DNA from: Symbiodinium natans
Taxonomy: Eukaryota; Sar; Dinophyceae; Suessiales; Symbiodiniaceae
Assembly (NCBI GenBank): GCA_905221605.1
Contig: CAJNDS010002689.1
Location: forward strand, 250,001-314,000
Reading direction: 5' to 3'
Length of the DNA stretch: 64,000 nucleotides
The translations under genes were made by a program, and so were the position numbers. Below are positions 11,772 through 18,648 of the stretch, piece after piece. The first letter of the stretch is position 1; every line of letters begins with the position of its first letter. The notes under the pieces were generated by a model that had not been told where the DNA came from, did not search any database, and saw nothing but the letters and a program-made list of their open reading frames with translations.

Positions 11772-12332
11772 ATGAAGGCTTGTATTTACAATTGTCCTAA
11801 CTGTCAAAAGTTAAAAAACCTTGAGTTGTGCTTTCCTGATAATGTCAATGACAATATTAAGGAATTCCTAACTTGTTCTGATATTATTGACAATGATGTT
11901 TATGATGACCTATATCTGTTTGCTCGGATGTATCCCTTAGACTTAACCCAGAAAGAAATAAAACGTTGTTGTTTTGATTTTAGAGTAGACCCAAATCTTT
12001 TTCGTAAATATATCAATACTAATACAATGGAGCACATTAAAACCATATATGATAATTTTTATGACTTGCACTTTTGCGCTGAATATTTTAACAAACGTGC
12101 TACTTGTTTCGGTGATTTATTCTTTTACAACAACAAGATGTATAGTGAAGTTTATATAATACTTGAAATTGTCATAGACATATATTTATTTAAGAAGAAT
12201 ACAAGATGTAAGCCTCACGATTATAAGTTCTTCAAACATGATATTCAGGAAGAAATATTTGATATAATGGAAAAACAAGCTGAAAGTATATTGGCATGTA
12301 AAACAAACAAAAGTATTCTCAAACAAACCTAA
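11772..12332 (+). CDS. Unknown protein, Cys-rich N-terminus
   Basis: The first true ATG is at 11,772; the open frame before it would need a TTG start. This gives 186 residues. The N-terminus has a CxxxCxxC cluster (residues about 3-10: CIYNCPNC) that could bind metal. The rest is rich in Asp, Phe, Tyr and Cys and looks like a folded, mainly helical cytoplasmic protein; I see no signal peptide or clear membrane segment. It diverges from the integrase gene with about 80 bases between starts. I do not recognise the family. Its position in the replication and integration half of the element is the only hint at function. Confidence 0.6.
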   Translation: MKACIYNCPNCQKLKNLELCFPDNVNDNIKEFLTCSDIIDNDVYDDLYLFARMYPLDLTQKEIKRCCFDFRVDPNLFRKYINTNTMEHIKTIYDNFYDLHFCAEYFNKRATCFGDLFFYNNKMYSEVYIILEIVIDIYLFKKNTRCKPHDYKFFKHDIQEEIFDIMEKQAESILACKTNKSILKQT

Positions 12333-12401
12333 CTATTAATAGGTTACATTAATAATTAAGTTTAACACGTTTTAAAGGTAAAGCGTGTTACAACCTTAAT
12401 C

Positions 12402-12779
12402 ATGGGAAGTTCAACATCTACCCAACAAACAACAACACGACCTTTAATAAATCCTAAACCTATACATGTTCATCCTAAATTCTCGATGGGTGAATGTATA
12501 TTTACAGTTGATAACCCCGAACTGTATAGAGACCACTCATGTAAAGTAATATTTAAATATGTTGTAAATGATGAAGTTTGTAAAGATATACGCGGGAAGA
12601 TAATAAAAGATATAATAACTGGATGTTCACATTATACCGAATGGTATTTAAGGACATACATACCCATCGAAAACGAAGATAAAAATAATTGGTTTGTATT
12701 TAAAACAACCCTCGGAGAACTTGAAGAAACAATCGCCATTTATAAATTAAATAACTTTTCATATCATATTTATCCTTGA
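12402..12779 (+). CDS. Unknown protein with a possible N-myristoylation signal
   Basis: A 125-residue protein beginning MGSSTSTQ, which fits the N-myristoylation pattern (Gly at position 2, small residue at position 6). If processed, it would be lipid-anchored, as some virion membrane proteins are. The N-terminal 25 residues are Thr/Pro-rich and probably flexible; the rest looks like a small beta-rich domain ending in SYHIYP. The family is not recognised. Two imperfect hairpins lie in the 69-base spacer before it (around 12,330 and 12,365), and a perfect hairpin follows it before the convergent gene. No TCTA promoter core precedes it. The myristoylation call rests on the first eight residues only. 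Confidence 0.6.
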   Translation: MGSSTSTQQTTTRPLINPKPIHVHPKFSMGECIFTVDNPELYRDHSCKVIFKYVVNDEVCKDIRGKIIKDIITGCSHYTEWYLRTYIPIENEDKNNWFVFKTTLGELEETIAIYKLNNFSYHIYP

Positions 12780-12784
12780 TGAGT

Positions 12785-12809
12785 TTTAATATTATCAAAT
12801 AATATTAAA
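12785..12809. terminator. Hairpin between convergent genes
   Basis: Perfect 11-base inverted repeat TTTAATATTAT (12,785-12,795) and ATAATATTAAA (12,799-12,809) with a three-base loop, located between the stops of the genes ending at 12,779 and 12,817. Likely a shared 3'-end signal. Confidence 0.55.
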
Positions 12810-12816
12810 TCACATC

Positions 12817-13185
12817 TCACTCCTCGCTTTTAGCGGGTGTTTTAAATTGATACTTTTCTTGTTCTTTGTTGAATTCGATATCATAATATTTCAATGTGTC
12901 TTCTTTTGGGACTTTGATTTCGCCCTTATTCAGTCTTTCCATGTAAGTTTTCCTTTTCTTGCTCCAATCGCTTTTCTCGCTTTTATCAACTGGTGTTGTC
13001 GTTGTGTTTTTTTCATAAGTGCTTGGTTTCTTAACATTATCCTTAACCAATTGTTGAACAATACCTAAAATTTCGTTAATCTTCAATTGAGTCATATTGT
13101 GATTTTCTATAACAGTGTTATAAATCATGACGTTCGACACTTGTCTCACGTGCTCCGCGTCCGTGCTCACCTTACCCTCGGTCAT
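12817..13185 (-). CDS. Unknown small basic/acidic protein
   Basis: A 122-residue, highly charged protein from ATG 13,183-13,185. Residues about 25-55 (VIENHNMTQLKINEILGIVQQ) could form an amphipathic helix; the second half is Lys/Glu/Thr-rich and probably disordered. It has no recognised domain. It lies downstream of two other minus-strand genes with only a 24-base spacer, suggesting linked transcription. It could be a scaffold or accessory protein, but nothing in the sequence decides this. Confidence 0.5.
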   Translation of the reverse strand: MTEGKVSTDAEHVRQVSNVMIYNTVIENHNMTQLKINEILGIVQQLVKDNVKKPSTYEKNTTTTPVDKSEKSDWSKKRKTYMERLNKGEIKVPKEDTLKYYDIEFNKEQEKYQFKTPAKSEE

Positions 13186-13209
13186 ATACGTTATTACGTA
13201 TTCTACCCT

Positions 13210-13512
13210 TTAGACCCTGATAATCTCCTCAATATCGGCATCGCTCAAGGGTTCTTTTACGTGTTGAATACACCACCCTTTCGGCTTCAAGTGTTCAATT
13301 ATACTTTTAATGTGTGCTTCTGTCTGTGGTTTTCTTAAGTCAATCTGTGCCCAAATAAACTTAAATGTTTCGGGTTCATATTTTAATAATCTTTGTTCCC
13401 ATCCTAAACTCGTCCAACAATCTAAATCAATACCTGTAACATAATAATCGCATTTTTCAGCCACTTTTGCTATCGAGATTTTGTTCTGGTAAATGTTTAG
13501 AAGTTTTCCCAT
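13210..13512 (-). CDS. Unknown protein overlapping the upstream zinc-binding ORF
   Basis: A 100-residue protein from ATG 13,510-13,512. It overlaps the upstream gene by 56 bases in another frame. The central part (VTGIDLDCW, then FKFIWAQIDLRKP and HIKSIIEHLKPKGWCI) looks like an alternating alpha/beta fold. I do not recognise a family. The overlap raises two possibilities: a compact two-gene arrangement, or a single longer protein (zinc-binding N-terminus plus this domain) broken by a frameshift. The second seems possible because the two parts together would make a conventional length, but I cannot tell from one sequence. Confidence 0.5.
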   Translation of the reverse strand: MGKLLNIYQNKISIAKVAEKCDYYVTGIDLDCWTSLGWEQRLLKYEPETFKFIWAQIDLRKPQTEAHIKSIIEHLKPKGWCIQHVKEPLSDADIEEIIRV

Positions 13513-13690
13513 ATATATTACCCGTTAAATGTTTTTCCCGACATCTAACGCACGTTTTACATATTTTGCCATAACAACCGATAAAATACGATTTAGGAAC
13601 ATAGCTATGGCAAAATTTACAAAAACCGATGTCTTGATTATAACCTTCGTTTGGTTCGTTTGTTAATTTAAATTCTACTATATTCTTCAT
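13457..13690 (-). CDS. Small Cys-rich zinc-binding protein
   Basis: A 77-residue protein from ATG 13,688-13,690. Residues about 24-50 contain CKFCHSYVPKS, then a Cys, then CKTCVRCREKH: a five- to six-Cys cluster typical of short zinc ribbons. The last 18 residues overlap the next gene in another frame. A perfect 13-base hairpin stem begins one base upstream of its start codon. It may be a stand-alone zinc protein or the N-terminal half of a frameshifted fusion with the overlapping gene. Confidence 0.5.
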   Translation of the reverse strand: MKNIVEFKLTNEPNEGYNQDIGFCKFCHSYVPKSYFIGCYGKICKTCVRCREKHLTGNIYGKTSKHLPEQNLDSKSG

Positions 13691-13691
13691 A

Positions 13692-13721
13692 TTAATAATA
13701 ATAACAATTTATTATTATTAA
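13692..13721. repeat. Perfect 13-base inverted repeat at a gene start
   Basis: TTAATAATAATAA (13,692-13,704) pairs perfectly with TTATTATTATTAA (13,709-13,721) across a four-base loop. It sits directly upstream of the start of the minus-strand gene at 13,690. It may form the 3' end of the transcript from 13,952-14,296 or act at the start of the next gene. Confidence 0.6.
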
Positions 13722-13951
13722 ACGCAATGGGGTATGAGTTCCTTAAGATTTAATCAAACGAATTAAGCAACTGCTTATGAGATGCTATTGAACGTGTCGC
13801 ACTACTTCCCTTTCATGTGTCCGTTCAATGTGAAACAATGGGGCTCTGTGCTTGGGGGCAACTGTCATGTTTAAAGAACAACATTTCTTTAAACATAATA
13901 CCGAAAACGCGTTTTCTTGTGTCATAATCTAATAAAAACAAACCTTTAATG
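13722..13951. other. Intergenic spacer with further inverted repeats
   Basis: The longest gene-free stretch inside the viral element. It contains a perfect 10-base stem ATGTTTAAAG (13,867-13,876) and CTTTAAACAT (13,887-13,896), and an 8-base pair ATTGAACG and CGTTCAAT around 13,787-13,830. It is less AT-rich than its surroundings. No ORF of interest was seen. A structured RNA, regulatory region or replication site is possible but unproven. Confidence 0.4.
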
Positions 13952-14296
13952 TCATTCCATACTGTTTAATCCTAAGTTCCTTTTTAGCTCCTCTACTTCT
14001 TTTTCTAATATTTCTATTCTTTCTTCGGGTGTTGGTTTTCTTGACCTGAACCCTGTATCTACTGTATCAACATCTTCATTATCTTTCATGTTTGTTTTGA
14101 ATATAGCGTTTCCGTCGGGCGTCGTATTCCTGCCAACTTTCCAAGAAGAACGATTCTCTACCTGATTAACTACGACGTTACCCTGTTTATCTGTTGTTGT
14201 TTTAGTTTGTTTATACAATGCCTTTTTACCACATCTACAAAAGTTACAATCAACACTACTTTTATCAATGTGAAACCCTCCGCTGTTCTCTTCCAT
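13952..14296 (-). CDS. Unknown small protein with C-terminal coiled coil
   Basis: A 114-residue protein from ATG 14,294-14,296. The N-terminus has a CNFCRCGKKALYK cluster (residues about 17-29) that could bind metal. The C-terminal 25 residues (RIEILEKEVEELKRNL) form a short coiled coil. A TCTA promoter core lies 10 bases before the start (plus-strand TAGA 14,307-14,310), within the sequence TCTAAATAATATTAATG that nearly repeats before the gene at 20,318. That shared upstream sequence groups it with the capsid genes, so it may be a minor virion protein; this is an inference. Confidence 0.6.
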   Translation of the reverse strand: MEENSGGFHIDKSSVDCNFCRCGKKALYKQTKTTTDKQGNVVVNQVENRSSWKVGRNTTPDGNAIFKTNMKDNEDVDTVDTGFRSRKPTPEERIEILEKEVEELKRNLGLNSME

Positions 14297-14301
14297 TAAT
14301 A

Positions 14302-14457
14302 TTATTTAGATTTTTTCATATTTTTAAGATAATAACAAACGGCTTTCAAGAACTCTAACAAACTACGACAACACATTCTGTATCTTGGTGTTTTTATTAC
14401 TTCGTCTAATTTCTCTATCTCATCTATTACATCTATATAGTTTTTGTAGTTATACAT
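14302..14457 (-). CDS. Possible 51-residue small protein
   Basis: A short open frame with ATG at 14,455-14,457 and TAA at 14,302-14,304. The product starts MYNYKNYID, has an acidic helix and ends with a basic Lys-rich tail. It fills the space between the gene at 13,952 and the divergent ATPase gene, leaving 5 bases to the next start, consistent with the tight packing of this element. Its TAA lies in the promoter-like sequence of the next gene. No homology is recognised; chance is possible at this length. Confidence 0.35.
   Translation of the reverse strand: MYNYKNYIDVIDEIEKLDEVIKTPRYRMCCRSLLEFLKAVCYYLKNMKKSK
14307..14310 (-). promoter_or_regulatory. TCTA late-promoter-like core, gene 13,952-14,296
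   Basis: TCTA on the minus strand, 10 bases before the ATG, followed by AT-only sequence. It is the same arrangement as before nine other genes of the element. Confidence 0.5.
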
Positions 14458-14479
14458 ATATTAAATAACGATATAATTT

Positions 14480-14483
14480 TCTA
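14480..14483 (+). promoter_or_regulatory. TCTA late-promoter-like core, ATPase gene
   Basis: TCTA in AT-rich DNA, 13 bases before the ATPase ATG at 14,497. Confidence 0.5.
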
Positions 14484-14496
14484 TGTATTAATAATA

Positions 14497-15291
14497 ATGT
14501 CAAACATTCCGATAGTTAAACCTGTTAATGTCAAAGAATACGAGTTCAAACAATCTAAATATGAAGTAGCCCCGAGATTACCTTTCAGTCAAATAATAAC
14601 TGGCCCTTCTGGAAGTGGTAAAGGCATATTATTACAGTCAATGATATTAGACATTTATCGCGATGTTTTCGCAAGAATATATGTATGGTCGCCCTCTGTT
14701 TCAATTGACCCTAACTGGACTCCTGTTAAAAGGTATATTCAGAACGATTTGAAGGTGGATTTAGAGAAAGAAAAATGTATGTTTGATGAATACAACCCCT
14801 CGGAATTAGAAGAAGTCATAAACAGACAACATAAAATAACTGAGTATCAAAAGAAGAATGGACACAAGCAATTGCATTCAATATTAATTATTGTTGATGA
14901 TTTTGCTGATTCAAAGAGTTTTTCACGCAACAGTCCATTATTAAATCAATTATATGTAAGGGGACGACATAAAGCGATATGTATTATCACTGCAACACAA
15001 AAATTTAACGCACTGTCTCCAATAATTCGTGTCAATAGTCGTCAGTTGTTCTTCTTTAGATTAAGGAATTACAAAGAAATAGAAACAATGGTTGAGGAAT
15101 TAAGCGCCGTATTGATTAAAAAATCTTCTGTAGCAGATACTAAAAATCTTGCAGAAGCAAAGAAATTATTATTGGAAGTGTATAATTTAGCTACAGAAGA
15201 ACCGTATAGTTTTTTATTCATTAACTTGATGAAAGCAGACGTAAATGATATGTTTTATAAAAGGTTTGATGCTAAATTAGTTATAGATTAA
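14497..15291 (+). CDS. FtsK/HerA (A32-like) DNA packaging ATPase
   Basis: A 264-residue P-loop ATPase. Walker A is GPSGSGKG (residues about 36-43). Walker B is ILIIVDDFA (about 128-136), followed by a sensor-like segment CIITATQKF. The length and the short N-terminal lead suit the packaging ATPases of Polintons, virophages and nucleocytoplasmic large DNA viruses. It would pump the element genome into preformed capsids. It is transcribed towards the fibre gene, and both stop codons sit inside one perfect 15-base hairpin. A TCTA core lies 13 bases before the start, matching the capsid genes. All motif residues are intact, so the product may be active. Confidence 0.9.
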   Translation: MSNIPIVKPVNVKEYEFKQSKYEVAPRLPFSQIITGPSGSGKGILLQSMILDIYRDVFARIYVWSPSVSIDPNWTPVKRYIQNDLKVDLEKEKCMFDEYNPSELEEVINRQHKITEYQKKNGHKQLHSILIIVDDFADSKSFSRNSPLLNQLYVRGRHKAICIITATQKFNALSPIIRVNSRQLFFFRLRNYKEIETMVEELSAVLIKKSSVADTKNLAEAKKLLLEVYNLATEEPYSFLFINLMKADVNDMFYKRFDAKLVID

Positions 15292-15321
15292 TAATATTAT
15301 TTTGCTATAATATTATTAATC
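15286..15321. terminator. Perfect 15-base hairpin between convergent ATPase and fibre genes
   Basis: GATTAATAATATTAT (15,286-15,300) pairs with ATAATATTATTAATC (15,307-15,321) across TTTGCT. The repeat is symmetric enough that it contains the GAT-TAA end of both genes. A bidirectional transcript-end signal like the hairpins used in mimivirus-type viruses is likely. Confidence 0.65.
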
Positions 15322-17673
15322 ATCATCCTTAATTTTCTTTTTCAACTTTGTTATTTCTCCTTTCATCGTTGCCATTTCCTTTTTCATTGTTTTTACTAAA
15401 TCTTTTAATTCTTCTACTTCATTTATTGTTGCTTGTAATGCACTCCATAAAATAGGAACACAAGAAGTATAATCAAACTTTAAATATCCGTCTTTGCCTT
15501 CTTTAACTATATTTTGCCATTCATCTGGGACTTTTTTACTTAAAAAGTCATTAGCAATAAAACCACAACATGATTTACCCTTTTGTCTGTCGTCAATAAA
15601 ATGATATGTTTTTGGAACAATGTATTTAACTAATTCCACTGCTTTTTTTTGGTTAAGTTCCTTAATATCTTTTTTCAAACGTTTATCGGAACTTGGAATT
15701 AAAGACCCTGTATATTCAATATCTCCATTAACGAGAATGCCACCTGGTGAAATTGAAAACACATCATTCGATACTGAAACACTACCAAAATAAAATGCAT
15801 ATTCACCTCCTGCGTCAGTATTTAAAAATTGTATTTGGTCTACGGTGCTTATTGTCTCTTGTGTTATTTCTAAGTTATTCATTTTTACTTTTCCATCAGT
15901 TATTTTAATTTCTGGTGTGCTACTTTCTAATCCAACAGTTAAATTAATGTCGCCTAACGTGTCTCCATTTCGAACAAACAATTTATATTGTCCGTCCAAT
16001 ACTTCTTTAAACTCACTACTATTTTGAAACATAAAGCGCCCCCAACTAATAACATCTGCCTCACCAACGATATTACCAATACTATTAAAAGTTAAGTTAT
16101 TTGTAACTGCTCTATTAATAGTAATTCCGTTAGTGTCGTTTAATTGTAGTGCTATTGTTCCTGTTGTTGGGTCGGTTGTTCTATTTGATTGTAATGAAAA
16201 ATTAATTTCTTCTGTTGATATTACATTTAATGAATTATTAACGTCTGCTCTTTGAAATATTCTCCCTGAATTATTAATATAAATATCACTATTAAAAGTT
16301 GCTATGTTTTGAAATGATGAAGTGCCACCAAAATTAGCATTCCCGCCACTTACATTTAGTTTATTTGCTCCTTGAATTGCTCCGATGCCTAAACTTAAAC
16401 AATAAACACCATTACCGTTAGCAGTATTTAATAAAAGCAATGATGAACTGTCGTTGCTTGTGTTATAAGCATTAATATTAAATGAATTAAATTTTAAATA
16501 TCCTTGTGCATTTTTTACAGTCATAACATTCGACGCATCTGTTGTATCTTTATAAAATGTAAGTCCTGAGTTATTAGATATATTACAATTTTCACCGTCA
16601 AAATTTAAATCATTTGTTAAATCTAAATTACCATCAACTTTTAAATTCTGTCTAATAATCGCACTATCAACAACATCCAAATTATACCCGCTTGTTAATG
16701 TTTCCGTTCCTGTATCTACTAATAAGGAATGTGATTTAACATATTGATTAGCATTATTATTTAAGTTTAATATTCTACCAGTATCGCCAACTGAATTATA
16801 ACAATCGATATTATCATTATTAAAAGTAATATAATTATCAGTATTTCTAACGGTAAATGATAAATTAGCGTCTGCTGTATTTTCCACTACTAAACCACCT
16901 GTTGGCGTTTCTATTTTCCCACTCATTTTATACCCTGCATTATTATTAGTTAAATCAAGTTGTTTAATTGCATCGTCTGATGTATTATTGCAAAATATCT
17001 TATCCCCTTGCAAAGTTATATAACTCGTAGCGTTCTTAAACTCTGCTAAAACTTTATCACCTCCTCCGGTTTGATTACTAAATAATAATCCTGCTACTGG
17101 GGAAATATTTATTGTTGAATTATTTAATGTTAATCCACTATGAATAACAGTAGGGGCAGAACAATCAATAATAGGATTAGCACTAAATCTATTGGTAAAA
17201 TCACTTACTGGAACTCTTAAAGCAAGTAAATTATCTACTTCTGTTGTTGTATAAGTGTCTCCTCCTCCTCCTGCTATTAATCCGTCTACTTCGGTTTTAT
17301 TATAATAATTTGTTCCTAATTGGGTGTTGGTCTGGTAATTTGTTGATAAATTTGTGTCTATTTGAGTTTGTGTGTAATAATTCGTAAAGGTTGAGTCTAT
17401 TTCTGTTTTATTGTAAAATGTGCTCGTTAAGGTGGTGTTTGTTTGATACTCCGTATCTAATAAGTGCGTTAAAGAACTGATATTATGAAAGTTTTGTAGT
17501 TGTTTTGTGTTTAAAACTGCTATAGAGTCGGTGTTTGCTTGTATGTTTGAAGAATTCGCGGTGTTGATGTCTCCTAATTCTGTTTTTGTGGCATATAACA
17601 AAGAAATGTCTGTTCCACCAACAATAACATTATCTGCTGTAAGTGTATTTGTGTTGTTTAAAGTAAGAACCAT
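15316..17673 (-). CDS. Fibre/tail-spike protein with C-terminal peptidase S74 chaperone
   Basis: A 785-residue protein from ATG 17,671-17,673. The N-terminal region (about 25-150) has repeated shaft motifs: FYNKTEIDS, YYTQTQIDT and YYNKTEVDG, seen in trimeric fibres of viruses and phages. The long middle part is Asn/Thr/Ser-rich, low in charge and beta-rich. The C-terminal about 120 residues begin SSDKRLKKDIKEL, the signature of the peptidase S74 intramolecular chaperone with its Ser-Lys pair, and end in a coiled coil and Lys/Asp tail. Such domains help trimers fold and then cut themselves off. It is most likely the host-attachment fibre of the virion. A TCTA core lies 12 bases before the ATG and a hairpin lies between it and the next gene. 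Asn/Thr content could also suit surface glycosylation. Confidence 0.85.
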   Translation of the reverse strand: MVLTLNNTNTLTADNVIVGGTDISLLYATKTELGDINTANSSNIQANTDSIAVLNTKQLQNFHNISSLTHLLDTEYQTNTTLTSTFYNKTEIDSTFTNYYTQTQIDTNLSTNYQTNTQLGTNYYNKTEVDGLIAGGGGDTYTTTEVDNLLALRVPVSDFTNRFSANPIIDCSAPTVIHSGLTLNNSTINISPVAGLLFSNQTGGGDKVLAEFKNATSYITLQGDKIFCNNTSDDAIKQLDLTNNNAGYKMSGKIETPTGGLVVENTADANLSFTVRNTDNYITFNNDNIDCYNSVGDTGRILNLNNNANQYVKSHSLLVDTGTETLTSGYNLDVVDSAIIRQNLKVDGNLDLTNDLNFDGENCNISNNSGLTFYKDTTDASNVMTVKNAQGYLKFNSFNINAYNTSNDSSSLLLLNTANGNGVYCLSLGIGAIQGANKLNVSGGNANFGGTSSFQNIATFNSDIYINNSGRIFQRADVNNSLNVISTEEINFSLQSNRTTDPTTGTIALQLNDTNGITINRAVTNNLTFNSIGNIVGEADVISWGRFMFQNSSEFKEVLDGQYKLFVRNGDTLGDINLTVGLESSTPEIKITDGKVKMNNLEITQETISTVDQIQFLNTDAGGEYAFYFGSVSVSNDVFSISPGGILVNGDIEYTGSLIPSSDKRLKKDIKELNQKKAVELVKYIVPKTYHFIDDRQKGKSCCGFIANDFLSKKVPDEWQNIVKEGKDGYLKFDYTSCVPILWSALQATINEVEELKDLVKTMKKEMATMKGEITKLKKKIKDDD

Positions 17674-17675
17674 TA

Positions 17676-17702
17676 TAATAATAATTAGATAAATTATTAT
17701 TA
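17676..17702. terminator. Hairpin 3' of the second GIY-YIG gene
   Basis: Perfect 11-base stem TAATAATAATT (17,676-17,686) and AATTATTATTA (17,692-17,702) with a five-base loop, between the end of the gene at 17,713 and the start of the fibre gene. It also overlaps the fibre promoter core, so it may serve both. Confidence 0.5.
17686..17689 (-). promoter_or_regulatory. TCTA late-promoter-like core, fibre gene
   Basis: TCTA on the minus strand 12 bases before the fibre ATG; a second TCTA lies further upstream at 17,701-17,704. Confidence 0.5.
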
Positions 17703-17712
17703 GAATGTTATA

Positions 17713-18543
17713 TTAAATTTCTTGTTGTTGTTTTAGATATGTTTGATGTTTTTGTGATTTAAGGTGTCTTGATTTCTCACATGAACTAACCATTGAACCA
17801 CATTCACATAATTGCTTTTCTTTTTTACTTTGGTAATAGTCACGCTTCTTCTGTAAATACTCGTCTTTCTTTTTCTCTACACATTTCTTTTTTCTTTCTG
17901 CTACCTTTTCCTTGTTGTTTTCTCTGTATTGCTTATGGTATTCTTTTTGTTCTTCTCGGTGTTCATCTCTCCATTTCTTGTTTCTTTCTAAAATTATTTC
18001 TTTGTTCTCTTCATACTTTTCTTTTTGTTTTGTTAAAATGTCTTCTTTGTTTTCTTCATAATGCTTCTTTTTCCATTCTTGAATTTCTTCTTTGTGGTCT
18101 TCTCGGTATTGTTTAGAGCGAGCGTTATGTTCTTCTTTATGGTCTTGGTAATATTGTTTGTTATATTCTGGGTTATTGTCTCTCCAGATTTTCTTTCTTA
18201 CTGATTTTTCTTCTTTTGTTTCAATTGCTTTAACTCTGTTTAAGTTTGCTTTCAATTGTTCGGTGAGTTCGCGCTCAATTGTCTTTGCTTCTAAACTGTC
18301 TCTACAACTTCTTGTTTCAATATTAATCATCTCCCAATTATCCCACCCTCCATTTTCACGAATAAACTCATACAAGTATATGTTATAATGTCTGTCTTCT
18401 TCTTTGTAGCAAATGTTTTTGTGCGCGTATCTCCGTTTAACAAAATCTGTCGTATGACCTACATAACACTCGGTTATGTTTGTATCCTTACAAACAATTT
18501 TGTAAAAATGAGTATTGCTATAATCTATTTGTTTTCTCGGCAT
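17713..18543 (-). CDS. Second GIY-YIG endonuclease with long Glu/Lys repeat and zinc finger
   Basis: A 276-residue protein from ATG 18,541-18,543. The N-terminal domain has HFYKIVCKD then CYVGHTTDF, a variant GIY-YIG signature, with RRYAHK and a Glu-rich helix (SLEAKTIERELTE). Residues about 115-240 are a degenerate repeat of 12-14 residues (for example QYREDHKEE, HYEENKED, KYEENKE, QYRENNKE), probably one long charged helix. The end has CECGSMVSSCEKSRHLKSQKH, a zinc finger. The layout matches the protein at 10,102, so the two are paralogs; this one has a longer repeat. It stands between fibre and major capsid genes, which fits a mobile homing gene inserted in the virion cluster. No TCTA core precedes it, unlike its virion neighbours. 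Confidence 0.8.
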   Translation of the reverse strand: MPRKQIDYSNTHFYKIVCKDTNITECYVGHTTDFVKRRYAHKNICYKEEDRHYNIYLYEFIRENGGWDNWEMINIETRSCRDSLEAKTIERELTEQLKANLNRVKAIETKEEKSVRKKIWRDNNPEYNKQYYQDHKEEHNARSKQYREDHKEEIQEWKKKHYEENKEDILTKQKEKYEENKEIILERNKKWRDEHREEQKEYHKQYRENNKEKVAERKKKCVEKKKDEYLQKKRDYYQSKKEKQLCECGSMVSSCEKSRHLKSQKHQTYLKQQQEI

Positions 18544-18550
18544 ACTATCC

Positions 18551-18583
18551 TATAATATATTATAAAGTATTATTTCTTTATAA
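18551..18583. repeat. Overlapping palindromes upstream of the second GIY-YIG gene
   Basis: TATAATATATTATA (18,551-18,564) is a perfect 14-base palindrome. It overlaps a second inverted repeat TTATAAAG (18,560-18,567) and CTTTATAA (18,576-18,583). They lie between the major capsid gene end and the GIY-YIG start and may end the capsid transcript. Confidence 0.45.
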
Positions 18584-18601
18584 CATTTTATATAGTTTTT
18601 C

Positions 18602-18648
18602 AATACACCTAATCGAATACACCTAATCGAATACACCTAATCGAATAC
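18602..18648. repeat. Three tandem 14-base units across the capsid stop codon
   Basis: AATACACCTAATCG is repeated exactly three times (18,602-18,643), followed by a partial unit. The capsid stop codon (plus-strand CTA 18,637-18,639) lies in the third unit, so extra units would lie downstream of the coding region. Confidence 0.8.

Noticed and set aside
11691-11807. N-terminal extension of the integrase
   Set aside because: It is hydrophobic, unlike the family, and overlaps the start of the divergent gene; ATG 11,690 fits better.
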